64,000 nucleotides of DNA from the NCBI GenBank assembly GCA_002362105.1, contig DETD01000023.1, positions 19,186 through 83,185 on the forward strand. The letters are read 5' to 3'. The notes under the pieces are model-generated. The model was not told the DNA's origin. It saw nothing but the letters and a program-made list of their open reading frames with translations, and did not search any database. A program made the translations under genes and the position numbers. Below are positions 56,690-64,000 of the stretch, in pieces (position 1 is the first letter of the stretch; every line of letters starts with the position of its first letter). The DNA is from Bacteroidales bacterium UBA3297. Lineage in GTDB: Bacteria; Bacteroidota; Bacteroidia; Bacteroidales; Paludibacteraceae.

Positions 56690-59600
56690 TTAATGTTTAA
56701 TCAACTTCATACGATGGATATTGCCAGAAGTGACCGCCTCGAGCAGATAGACGCCTAGAGGCAAATGCTGAACGTCAATAGTACTAACTTCACCACTTTC
56801 ACGCAGAACAGCCGTACCACTCGTGCTATAAATAGTCACTGACTCAACAGGCATGTCAGACTCGATATTCAAAACATCGGAAACCGGATTTGGATAAACT
56901 CTGACCGTTGTTTCCTCTGCTAGCGACAACACGTCGTTCATATAAGACATTTCACAAATCGAACCATTTTCCTTACCAGGTGTGGCTGCATACGCGCCCT
57001 CGTCTAAACACTCGGTAAATACCACCCATTCATTATCGTTGTCAGTCTTTCTACCATAAGAGAAGTTGGTAGGGTGTGTCGCATATTTAACACAGTCGAC
57101 ATCGTCTTGCGTATTCAAGTACGACAAGCAAATGGTCGATGCCTTATCGTTATCAATCTTGAAGTTCAGGTATTTCGCACCCAGAGTATTGTTACCCTTC
57201 GCCCACAACACTTTGTGACCGCCAGCCTTGATAACCATATTACTGTTGAGCGGCAATTCAGAAGAAAGATTGTACTTGTTGTTGGTGAGAATGAAACCAG
57301 ACAAGTCGATGTCTTTTTCTCCATAATTGTAAAGTTCAATCCAGTCTGGATATGAATGGAAGTCGTCGGCATTGCCAGACTGCGAATCGCTACTAGCACA
57401 AATTTCGTTGATGACGATAGTAGGAACAGCCTCATCACATTTCTTGAAGATGGCATAGATGACAACACTCTTCTTCACAACACCCGACATCTTACCAGGT
57501 ATGAAAGCGTCTTGGGCTCCAGAAGCATTTAACGACTTAATGCTTGACGAATCGGAAATATCCCAGCCTTCGAACTTATAGCCCATAGGAGCATAAGCCT
57601 TAAGGTCGAAATCATAACCAGCAATATACTTGCCGTTATAACTGGTCACCTTCTCGCCGTTCAGAGCGAAAATGGCGCCGTCGACATCACACTTAATGCT
57701 AAAGTCGACAACAGAATCGCCTTCGACATACGAGTTCAGATGATTGTATATATTTTTAGGTCTTTGCAATGCGAATTCGCGCATTGACTTCAGCTGACTG
57801 TCGTTACCACCCGCAGCACAGAACTCGTCGCTAACCAGTTCGATGATGCTGTCGAAAACATGGTTGATGTTCTGTTCATTGAACCGGTCGGCCAAATTGA
57901 TAAGGTATTTGGTGGTGAACTTCTTCTTAAACGTTTCGTTCTGAGACAAAGGGTTGAAGATGTTGACCATCCACGGCACCTGGTTTGCCCATGAGGTCGT
58001 GCCCTTACCCTGGCACCATTTTATCATATTTTTGCCCGAACTATTCAGCCAATTATATTCGCACAAGCCGAAGCCGAAGTCGGTATCGTAAACAATCCAA
58101 CGGAAAGTGCCGTTATCTTTAGCCCTCCAAATTTTAGAGTTGTTGCCAGGCCAGTCTGTATTGACAATGAACTGTTCGAAAATCTGATAGTTGATATACT
58201 CGTCCATATCCATTCTCTTACAAGCCCCCTCATAATAACCCTCTGCTTTCGGATCGTTATCGTTCAAGTAGCTGACCAATTCGTTATAACTGTCGAGCGT
58301 TCCTTTTGAAGCACGAATGCCCAACTGGTCAGAAACAGAAACGAGGTCAATTTCGTCGTCTTCGTAACCGTAATTTGCCTTAATGTAATCGGCATTTGTA
58401 CGTTCGTTCAACGCCATCAAACCAATATACTTACCATTAAAGTAGTAGGCCACAGGTTGGTACGCCTGGTAATCGATATTCATACCGTGCGTAAATGTCT
58501 GCATCAGACCATCACGGAAAGGGATACAGCGGTAAGCGGTTCCTCCGTTACGCAAATGAAGCGTTTGATGGCTGACACTAGGTTTAGACGCGAAGAATTT
58601 ATAGTCGTATTTAGAATTACCCGTCTTCTTTGATGTTTTCAAAGAAATAGACTTGATTTTCTCGTTACGAGAGCATCCGCCTTCAATAGCAGCCTCAACC
58701 TCTTGCGAAAGCACCTGTTTTCCATCAACAATATATTCAAAATTCAGAGGACGTTTCCAATCGCGGTTATAGTTTGCTTTCTCACTTTGGCAATTCTTTT
58801 CTCCCTGAATACCATTTGACCCCACAACAAACATACCATACATCTTGTCGTCATAATAGAGGCTGTCGATAGTGATGGAAACAATTGGCACCGTGAAGCC
58901 GTTACATTTAGAATGTGCATCATCCATAAAGATATACGAACCCGTCGAAAGTTTACTAGGAAGCATGCCCTGCTTGTAGGCAATAGCCCTTATGTTCATG
59001 TTTTTCGATACAGAAATAGGTTCCGTATACTTTATACCATTAGAAGCTGAAGGAGCAGTACCGTTTAAGGTGTAGTAGATATCAGCGCCAGCAGTTTTCG
59101 AGGTCAGTTCAAGAGTTGTTTTAGCTGAGAGAATGCCAGGGCTTACACTGAACATAGGTTTACGGCAACGTGAAGTATAAACTTCGGTGTTTTCTTCTCC
59201 TGGTGTAGGCTCCATCATGCCGGCATTGTCGCCATAGCGTCCGTAAGCCACATGCACATCAGACTCATCGTAAGCAAAAGAGTCTACTTGAATACCTTCA
59301 GCAGCCAAAGTCAGATAACCGCCATCAGGATCGAGTTTATAAGGAGCATGGCCTGCTTTGCCAGTTTCATCCATCCAGATAAGCGTATACGAGTTTGGAG
59401 TAACCTTCAGCGAAGAAGTTATATTCCACACCCACTTCACCTCATAATCGCCATTCGACTTCTTCTTATAGTGGGTCAGAGTACAATTTTCGAGATTAAT
59501 GGTGTGTGCTGCCGGATTATGGATTTCAAGATAACCCACAAAGTTGTAGTCATCTTTGTTTATAATGGTAGAGATGTTGCAAGGCATCACCTCATTGATT

Positions 59601-60283
59601 TTCAAAGTGTAATAATCTTTGATATCAAGTTTAGGAACAATATTGTCGATAAAGGAATCATCGCAACGGCTACAAGTGTGTTTAGTATAGCCCGAATCCT
59701 TCAAAGTAGGTTCAACCACCTCAATCACATAATCATGACCTTTTGGAGCGAGAATCTCTTCGTAGGAATCTTCACAACGAGTGCAGGCATAGGTGTCGAG
59801 ACCTTCCTTCGTACAGGTCGCCGACTTATGATCGATACGTTCATAGTCGTGGCCTTTTGGAGCAAGAGTATCTTTGTAAGAATCTTCACAACGGGTGCAG
59901 ACATAGGTGTCAAGACCTTCTTTTGTACAGGTTGCCGATTTATGTTCGGTACGTTCGTAGTCGTGGCCTAAAGGTTTAGTAGTGACCTCTTCTTTGTAGC
60001 CACAAAGTTTACACTCATGCAATTCGGCACCGCCCTCCAAACAAGAGGCCTTGGTAATTTCTTTTATATTAAAATCGTGCGCTTTTTGAGGCAAAACACT
60101 TAAGGTGTCGGAAAGCCCACATTTTGAGCACGTGTTGATCGCATAACCCACTTCCGAGCATGTTGCTTGTATAGTGTCCGTAACAAATTCATGTTCACAC
60201 GGCACATCCTCCGAATAGGCATTAAAACAACCAAAAAATGACAAGAAAGTCCCTAATAAGACGGATTTATAAAAACATTCCAT
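56690..60283 (-). CDS. CotH-kinase T9SS protein with cysteine repeats and lamin-tail domains
   Basis: A 1197-residue exported protein. After a signal peptide (about 1-24) come five 38-residue Cys repeats (31-218; consensus GHDYxxxxxxxATCTxxGxxxYxCxxCxxxY). A lamin-tail domain follows (about 224-365; LKINEVMP, GYLEIHNPAAHTINL). Then come a chitobiase-C-like module (about 366-452; GADIYYTLNGTAPS) and a CotH-like kinase domain (about 460-845; FRDGLMQTF, GLMALNERTNADYI, WIVYDTDFGFG with acidic metal-site candidates). After a small beta-domain there is a second lamin-tail domain (about 952-1085; VINEICAS, DWIELYNYG) and a type-A T9SS sorting domain (about 1123-1197; VRVYPNPVSDVLNI, MKLIKH). CotH kinases phosphorylate secreted proteins in Bacillus; the target here is unknown. 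The gene is monocistronic. Confidence 0.85.
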   Translation of the reverse strand: MECFYKSVLLGTFLSFFGCFNAYSEDVPCEHEFVTDTIQATCSEVGYAINTCSKCGLSDTLSVLPQKAHDFNIKEITKASCLEGGAELHECKLCGYKEEVTTKPLGHDYERTEHKSATCTKEGLDTYVCTRCEDSYKDTLAPKGHDYERIDHKSATCTKEGLDTYACTRCEDSYEEILAPKGHDYVIEVVEPTLKDSGYTKHTCSRCDDSFIDNIVPKLDIKDYYTLKINEVMPCNISTIINKDDYNFVGYLEIHNPAAHTINLENCTLTHYKKKSNGDYEVKWVWNITSSLKVTPNSYTLIWMDETGKAGHAPYKLDPDGGYLTLAAEGIQVDSFAYDESDVHVAYGRYGDNAGMMEPTPGEENTEVYTSRCRKPMFSVSPGILSAKTTLELTSKTAGADIYYTLNGTAPSASNGIKYTEPISVSKNMNIRAIAYKQGMLPSKLSTGSYIFMDDAHSKCNGFTVPIVSITIDSLYYDDKMYGMFVVGSNGIQGEKNCQSEKANYNRDWKRPLNFEYIVDGKQVLSQEVEAAIEGGCSRNEKIKSISLKTSKKTGNSKYDYKFFASKPSVSHQTLHLRNGGTAYRCIPFRDGLMQTFTHGMNIDYQAYQPVAYYFNGKYIGLMALNERTNADYIKANYGYEDDEIDLVSVSDQLGIRASKGTLDSYNELVSYLNDNDPKAEGYYEGACKRMDMDEYINYQIFEQFIVNTDWPGNNSKIWRAKDNGTFRWIVYDTDFGFGLCEYNWLNSSGKNMIKWCQGKGTTSWANQVPWMVNIFNPLSQNETFKKKFTTKYLINLADRFNEQNINHVFDSIIELVSDEFCAAGGNDSQLKSMREFALQRPKNIYNHLNSYVEGDSVVDFSIKCDVDGAIFALNGEKVTSYNGKYIAGYDFDLKAYAPMGYKFEGWDISDSSSIKSLNASGAQDAFIPGKMSGVVKKSVVIYAIFKKCDEAVPTIVINEICASSDSQSGNADDFHSYPDWIELYNYGEKDIDLSGFILTNNKYNLSSELPLNSNMVIKAGGHKVLWAKGNNTLGAKYLNFKIDNDKASTICLSYLNTQDDVDCVKYATHPTNFSYGRKTDNDNEWVVFTECLDEGAYAATPGKENGSICEMSYMNDVLSLAEETTVRVYPNPVSDVLNIESDMPVESVTIYSTSGTAVLRESGEVSTIDVQHLPLGVYLLEAVTSGNIHRMKLIKH
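59630..60193 (-). repeat. Five tandem 38-residue cysteine repeats in the CotH protein
   Basis: Coding units of 114 bp correspond to residues 31-68, 69-106, 107-144, 145-182 and 183-218. Units 3 and 4 are almost identical. Each has one Cys plus a CxxC pair, except unit 5, which lacks the first Cys. Confidence 0.85.
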
Positions 60284-60637
60284 AAAAAGAATTGCGTAAA
60301 CGGAAATAATTTGAGCTATACAAATAATGTATATCCCACAAAATTAATGCAATTACGCCATTTAAAAAAATTATTAAATGGCAAACAGTCAAGCGACCCG
60401 CATCATTTCTTAAATCTAACAACACAGCGTTGTCTTTCTTCGTTATTAAGAAGAGGGAAGCGTATACATATTTTAACTTTTTGTATATGTAGACTAAGGA
60501 TAATAATAAGTAACTTTACAAGAATGGGAAAAAGGCGCCGGAAAAGCCTTTGTTCCGCCAAGTTTTTACAACGCGCAGGAGGCATTTGTTCCGGCAGCAA
60601 TTAACAACATAAGAATAAAAGAAAATGATATATATAA
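60284..60637. other. Intergenic region between the CotH gene and recJ
   Basis: About 350 AT-rich bases between divergent genes. Seen are an inverted repeat GCCATTTAA/TTAAATGGC (60357-60382) and a partial promoter box TAACTTTA near 60510. A 26-codon frame beginning at 60524 (MGKRRRKSLCSAKF...) would lie in the recJ leader; nothing shows that it is translated. Confidence 0.45.
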
Positions 60638-62401
60638 ATGACAAACAAGTGGGTTTTCAATCCTCTGACGGATGAACAAGAAAAACAGAAGGAAGCCCTC
60701 TCGAAAGAGCTAGGCTTCAGCCCCGTCCTCTGTCAACTGCTGATAGAGCGAGGGGTGAAGGACGCTGAAAGCGCCCGACATTTCTTCCGTCCCCAGTTGA
60801 CCGACCTCCACGACCCCTTCCTCATGAACGATATGGGGCAGGCCGTAGAGCGCATCAACAAAGCGATGGGACAGAAAGAGAAAATTTTGGTTTATGGCGA
60901 CTACGATGTCGACGGTATTACTGCCGTTGCTCTAGTCTACAAGTTCCTAAAGAAATTCTACTCAAGAGTAGGTTTCCACATTCCAGACCGCGATACCGAA
61001 GGATACGGCATTTCTAAAAAGCGGATTGAATGGGCGGCCGAGAACGAGTTCAAACTCATCATCATCCTCGACTACGGCATCAAGTCCTTCGAGGAAGTTG
61101 CCTATGCGAAAGAGTTGGGTGTTGACGTCATTATCTGTGACCACCACACACCAGACAAGAGCGGCAACCTGCCAGAAGCGGTAGCTACACTTAACCCGAA
61201 GCGCTACGATTCGACCTACCCAGACAGTAATCTGGCCGCATGTGGAGTCGGCTTCAAACTGATGCAGGCATTCGCCCAACGCAACAGCATTCCTTTCGAG
61301 CAATTGACGCCAATGCTCGACTTTGTGGTTGTAAGTATAGCGGCCGACATTGTACCCATTATCGGAGAAAACCGTGTGCTAGCCTATTATGGGCTAAAGC
61401 AATTAAATAGCAATCCGAACCTCGGTTTGAAAAGCATTATCGATGTCTGCGGACTGACCGATAAAGAAATAACCATCAGCGATATTGTCTTTAAAATAGG
61501 GCCACGTCTAAACGCGTCGGGCAGGGTGCAAAGCGCAAGCGAATCGGTAGAGTTGCTGATTTGCAACGACCTCACACTTGCAAAAGAGAAGAGTGACGCT
61601 ATCAACCACTACAACCAAACCCGCAAGGATTTGGACAAGAGCATAACCGACGAGGCTTTTGCGCGGTTGGAGGAACACACCAGCGAGATGGCACAAAGCA
61701 AGTCTATTGTCATCTACGATGCTAACTGGCACAAAGGTGTTATCGGCATAGTCGCATCGCGCCTGACCGAATTGTACTACAAGCCAACCATCGTACTGAC
61801 CAAGACCAAAGACTTCTCGACGGGTCAGGACTTCATAACTGGTTCTGGACGTACCGTACAGGGATTCGACATCTATAAGGGAATTGAATCGTGCAGCGAC
61901 CTGTTACGCGATTTTGGAGGCCACATGTATGCAGTCGGACTTTCAATCGAGAACGAAGTAGACATCAAGGAATTCAAGTCGCGTTTCGAGCAATACGTTT
62001 CCGAAAACATCCTTCCTAGCCAGTTACAGCCACAAATCAATGTTGACGCTGTTATCGACTTCAAGGATATTACACCGAAGTTTTTCCGCCTGTTAAAGCA
62101 ATTCAGCCCTTTCGGTCCGGAAAATCCAAAACCCGTTTTTGTCACAAAACGCGTTTTCGATTATGGGACCAGCCGCATTGTAGGAAAAGTCCAAGAACAT
62201 TTGAAGTTGGAACTCATCGACTCTAATTCAGAATGTATTATGAACGGCATAGCATTCGGTCAGAGCGACTTTTACGAGTATATCCGTAATCTGAACCCGG
62301 TCGACATCTGTTATACTATAGAAGAGAACGGATTCAGTGGGAACGGCAGTACACAGTTACGGATAATAGACATCCGCAAGTGCGAAGAGAACAAAAGCTA
62401 A
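60638..62401 (+). CDS. recJ: Single-stranded-DNA-specific exonuclease RecJ
   Basis: A 5'-3' ssDNA exonuclease of recombination and mismatch repair. 587 residues: the DHH core with LVYGDYDVDGITAVAL, ILDYGIKS, DVIICDHHTP and FVVVSIAADIVPIIGENR; the DHHA1 part with GPRLNASGRVQSA, HKGVIGIVASRL, GSGRTVQGFD and FGGHMYAVGLSIE; and a C-terminal OB fold (about 460-585; FSPFGPENPKPVF). Complete motif set, usual length. Confidence 0.95.
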   Translation: MTNKWVFNPLTDEQEKQKEALSKELGFSPVLCQLLIERGVKDAESARHFFRPQLTDLHDPFLMNDMGQAVERINKAMGQKEKILVYGDYDVDGITAVALVYKFLKKFYSRVGFHIPDRDTEGYGISKKRIEWAAENEFKLIIILDYGIKSFEEVAYAKELGVDVIICDHHTPDKSGNLPEAVATLNPKRYDSTYPDSNLAACGVGFKLMQAFAQRNSIPFEQLTPMLDFVVVSIAADIVPIIGENRVLAYYGLKQLNSNPNLGLKSIIDVCGLTDKEITISDIVFKIGPRLNASGRVQSASESVELLICNDLTLAKEKSDAINHYNQTRKDLDKSITDEAFARLEEHTSEMAQSKSIVIYDANWHKGVIGIVASRLTELYYKPTIVLTKTKDFSTGQDFITGSGRTVQGFDIYKGIESCSDLLRDFGGHMYAVGLSIENEVDIKEFKSRFEQYVSENILPSQLQPQINVDAVIDFKDITPKFFRLLKQFSPFGPENPKPVFVTKRVFDYGTSRIVGKVQEHLKLELIDSNSECIMNGIAFGQSDFYEYIRNLNPVDICYTIEENGFSGNGSTQLRIIDIRKCEENKS

Positions 62402-62412
62402 CATTTCTCCAT

Positions 62413-62460
62413 AAACAGAAAGGGTGTATCACAAAACCACGTGATACACCCTTTCTGTTT
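62413..62460. terminator. Strong bidirectional terminator after recJ
   Basis: Perfect 20-bp stem (62413-62432 with 62441-62460) with an 8-base loop and A/T ends; it also suits the minus-strand gene ending at 62509. Confidence 0.85.
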
Positions 62461-62508
62461 ATTTCTCTACCAGACATTCAAAGATTAACAACACTGTATT
62501 TTCAGACT

Positions 62509-63297
62509 TTACTTTTTGAAGTCATCGCCACTTAATTCGAAATAGGGATACTCCAGATTTCCCTTTTTTATCACAATGACACTCTCACGGTCACGGATTA
62601 AACGGTTGTCAAAATTTGGGCTGTTATAGGTTCCAAAAATATACATAGAAGATGAATACTCATAGGGTTCTTGTGAGTATAAAAAATCCTTAAGTTCCAC
62701 ACCATTGTAAAACACCTGGATTTTAATAGGTTTGGTTATATCGATATATCCTTTTGAACGGACAACTTTTTTAAACAATCCCTTATTATAGACTATAAAG
62801 TAGGCGACATTTTCCTTCAAATCTTTCTTACGGTCTCTAATTTTTGTACTATCCCATTCATGTATTATTGACAATGTTTGTTCGTTTCCTTGCTCGTCTT
62901 GCCCTATGAATTTCAGAATTCTAGGATTTCTATATAAAACCCTTTGGTCAACAATATTTTTTTCTTTATCAAGTTCTGTAATCCTTATGCTGTCTGCGCC
63001 TGCATTTGGAACAATCGACACCACAACAGAGTAGACATACTGGCCTTGATAAACACCCGTACGGACACTTTTAACGGTTTCGATTTTTCCGTTTTCTATT
63101 TGTTTATATCTTTTGGCGTTTTCAGGTTGAATTCTATACACGAGTTCAGATTCGCTACTTTTAAAAGAAAGGACATCAGGGATAGTATAATTTATAACAC
63201 CATTTGAATCTTGAGCAGAAACACGTTGAAACGCCATCAAATTCAGCACAACAAAAGCAATACAACGTATTGTATGTATTTTGAAAATCTCATTCAT
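62509..63297 (-). CDS. Secreted protein of unknown function
   Basis: A 262-residue protein with a signal peptide (LMAFQRVSAQ) and a beta-rich mature part, for example IPDVLSFKSSESELVYRI, YVYSVVVSIVPNAGADSI and KPIKIQVFYNGVELKDFLYS. No family is recognised. The start at 63295-63297 gives a proper signal peptide; the longer open frame has no signal and crosses a TATTTTTG box (63318-63325, minus). It lies next to a T9SS type-B protein, but no functional link is visible. Confidence 0.6.
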   Translation of the reverse strand: MNEIFKIHTIRCIAFVVLNLMAFQRVSAQDSNGVINYTIPDVLSFKSSESELVYRIQPENAKRYKQIENGKIETVKSVRTGVYQGQYVYSVVVSIVPNAGADSIRITELDKEKNIVDQRVLYRNPRILKFIGQDEQGNEQTLSIIHEWDSTKIRDRKKDLKENVAYFIVYNKGLFKKVVRSKGYIDITKPIKIQVFYNGVELKDFLYSQEPYEYSSSMYIFGTYNSPNFDNRLIRDRESVIVIKKGNLEYPYFELSGDDFKK

Positions 63298-63317
63298 AAC
63301 TGGTCCTACTTGTTTGT

Positions 63318-63325
63318 CAAAAATA
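63318..63325 (-). promoter_or_regulatory. -7 box (TATTTTTG) for the gene at 62509-63297
   Basis: Exact TAnnTTTG match on the minus strand, 20 bp before the start codon. Confidence 0.45.
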
Positions 63326-63432
63326 CAAATAATAAGGAATTTGACACAGCTAAATTGGAAAATTCCAATACACATACGATTAGGATTTAAGCTTTGAAAA
63401 AGTTCGGATATCAGAGAGCTACAAGACAAAAA

Positions 63433-63464
63433 AAATCGAGGTTCCTACTTAAGAACCCCGATTT
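63433..63464 (-). terminator. Terminator of the type-B T9SS protein gene
   Basis: Stem 63433-63444 with 63453-63464 (one A-C mismatch); T run on the minus strand. Confidence 0.75.
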
Positions 63465-63483
63465 CACTTGAACTTATTATAAG

Positions 63484-64000
63484 TTATCGTCTAATCAGTG
63501 TGAAATGACCGGTGAAGACCTTGTCTATTTCGTGGACAGTCACCTCGTACCAGTAGTCGGTAGACGGCTGTTCGTTACCCTTGTACAAGCCATCCCATCC
63601 CGGATCGGCACCCGTGAACGATGCAACCTCCTTACCATAGCGGTTATAGATCTTGATAACGGCTTCCGGATAGGTCTGCTGGATGTTGACTGGTGACCAG
63701 ACTGGTGCATTTTCGTCGTCGTTTGGTGAGAACCAGATTGGGAAGACGATTGCTGGCTGCTTTACATAGAACGGCAACGCAGCTACACAACCCACAGCAT
63801 CTTTTACATAGGCGGTGTGGATGGTATACTTCAACTCGTCTTTTATTGGATCGAGGTCGTACGTGGTCTTGTCGTCTACCGCATAGTAGAACGGAGAGGT
63901 TCCGAACGACTCGTCCAGCGTTATCTGTACCTTGCGGCAGTCGAGACTGTCGACTGACACAATCTTAGGGTTGGTGTTCACATTGACGGTCATCTCTGCC
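63484..64000 (-). CDS. C-terminal part of a T9SS type-B (gliding-motility CTD) secreted protein, cut by the window edge
   Basis: At least 170 residues are visible; the frame stays open through the window end, so the gene starts outside. The segment HTAYVKDAVGCVAALPFYV is followed by a CHU_C/type-B sorting domain: PIWFSPNDDENAPVW, VIKIYNRYGKEVASF, GWDGLYKGNEQPSTDYWYEV and TGHFTLIRR. It closely parallels the end of the giant repeat protein at 15995, so it is probably another large surface adhesin-like protein. An internal Met near 63993 should not be taken as the start. Confidence 0.78.
   Translation of the reverse strand, partial: AEMTVNVNTNPKIVSVDSLDCRKVQITLDESFGTSPFYYAVDDKTTYDLDPIKDELKYTIHTAYVKDAVGCVAALPFYVKQPAIVFPIWFSPNDDENAPVWSPVNIQQTYPEAVIKIYNRYGKEVASFTGADPGWDGLYKGNEQPSTDYWYEVTVHEIDKVFTGHFTLIRR

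Noticed and set aside
59252..59971. Plus-strand open frame opposite the Cys repeats of the CotH gene
   Set aside because: Arises from the 114-bp repeats read on the other strand; no independent evidence.
1..64000. tRNA, rRNA, insertion sequences, phage or integrase genes
   Set aside because: Looked for T-loop consensus, transposase motifs and terminal inverted repeats by eye; none was convincing. A tRNAscan or ISfinder run would settle this.

Overview
The window looks like a chromosomal segment of an uncultured-type Bacteroidales (Bacteroidota), probably a fibre-degrading gut or rumen organism. Three lines of evidence support this. Gene content and local order are typical of the order: coaX / outer-membrane protein / TPR protein / lptC / GldE-like; dapB-lepB; SPOR protein / folE; fused SecDF; a long LepB. 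Upstream regions repeatedly carry the Bacteroidota -7 box TAnnTTTG. Five proteins end in type IX secretion (T9SS) sorting domains. I see no tRNA, rRNA, CRISPR array, insertion sequence or integrase.

Layout. 1-8.8 kb (minus strand): an envelope operon (WG-repeat protein, coaX, FadL-like outer-membrane protein, TPR protein, LptC, CNNM/CBS protein) preceded by a hydrolase-fold protein that has lost its catalytic serine and histidine. 9.2-14.2 kb: gdhA with an unusual repeated 9-mer around its promoter, ddh, and a membrane pyrophosphatase. 14.7-25.9 kb (plus strand): the accessory island, with a predicted outer-membrane barrel, a 1217-residue protein with twelve 50-residue repeats and a type-B T9SS domain, two paralogous GH9 glucanases with type-A T9SS domains, and between them a formylglycine-enzyme-fold lipoprotein. 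26-33.4 kb: a FemAB/GNAT-like protein, SecDF, a PanE-like reductase, then SPOR protein / unknown / folE. 33.5-41.8 kb (minus): a small unknown, an NtrC-type regulator without a DNA-binding domain, DUF3108, lepB, dapB, a surface-type lipoprotein, and MORN-like protein / xseA / xseB. 42.1-46.7 kb: a lipoprotein, a non-coding stretch with several hairpins, a MATE transporter, tandem small membrane proteins, and exonuclease III. 46.9-56.4 kb (plus): a CLC channel/antiporter, MetH without its reactivation domain, then lysC, lysA, a family-2 glycosyltransferase and MazG. 56.7-64 kb: a 1197-residue CotH-kinase T9SS protein with cysteine repeats, recJ, a secreted unknown, and the C-terminal end of another type-B T9SS protein running off the window.

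How the genes fit together. The lysine/diaminopimelate route is represented by lysC, dapB, ddh and lysA, scattered over 40 kb. SecDF and LepB would serve Sec export, the first step for all T9SS cargo here. The GH9 island contains no SusC/SusD pair, so it looks like a T9SS-based rather than a SusCD-based polysaccharide system; the repeat protein may be an adhesin or display fibre for it, which is inference. The most interesting items are this island, the divergent second GH9, the CotH/cysteine-repeat protein, the inactive hydrolase, the repeated motif at gdhA, and the hairpin-rich non-coding region before the MATE gene. All calls rest on reading the sequence; no database search was run.
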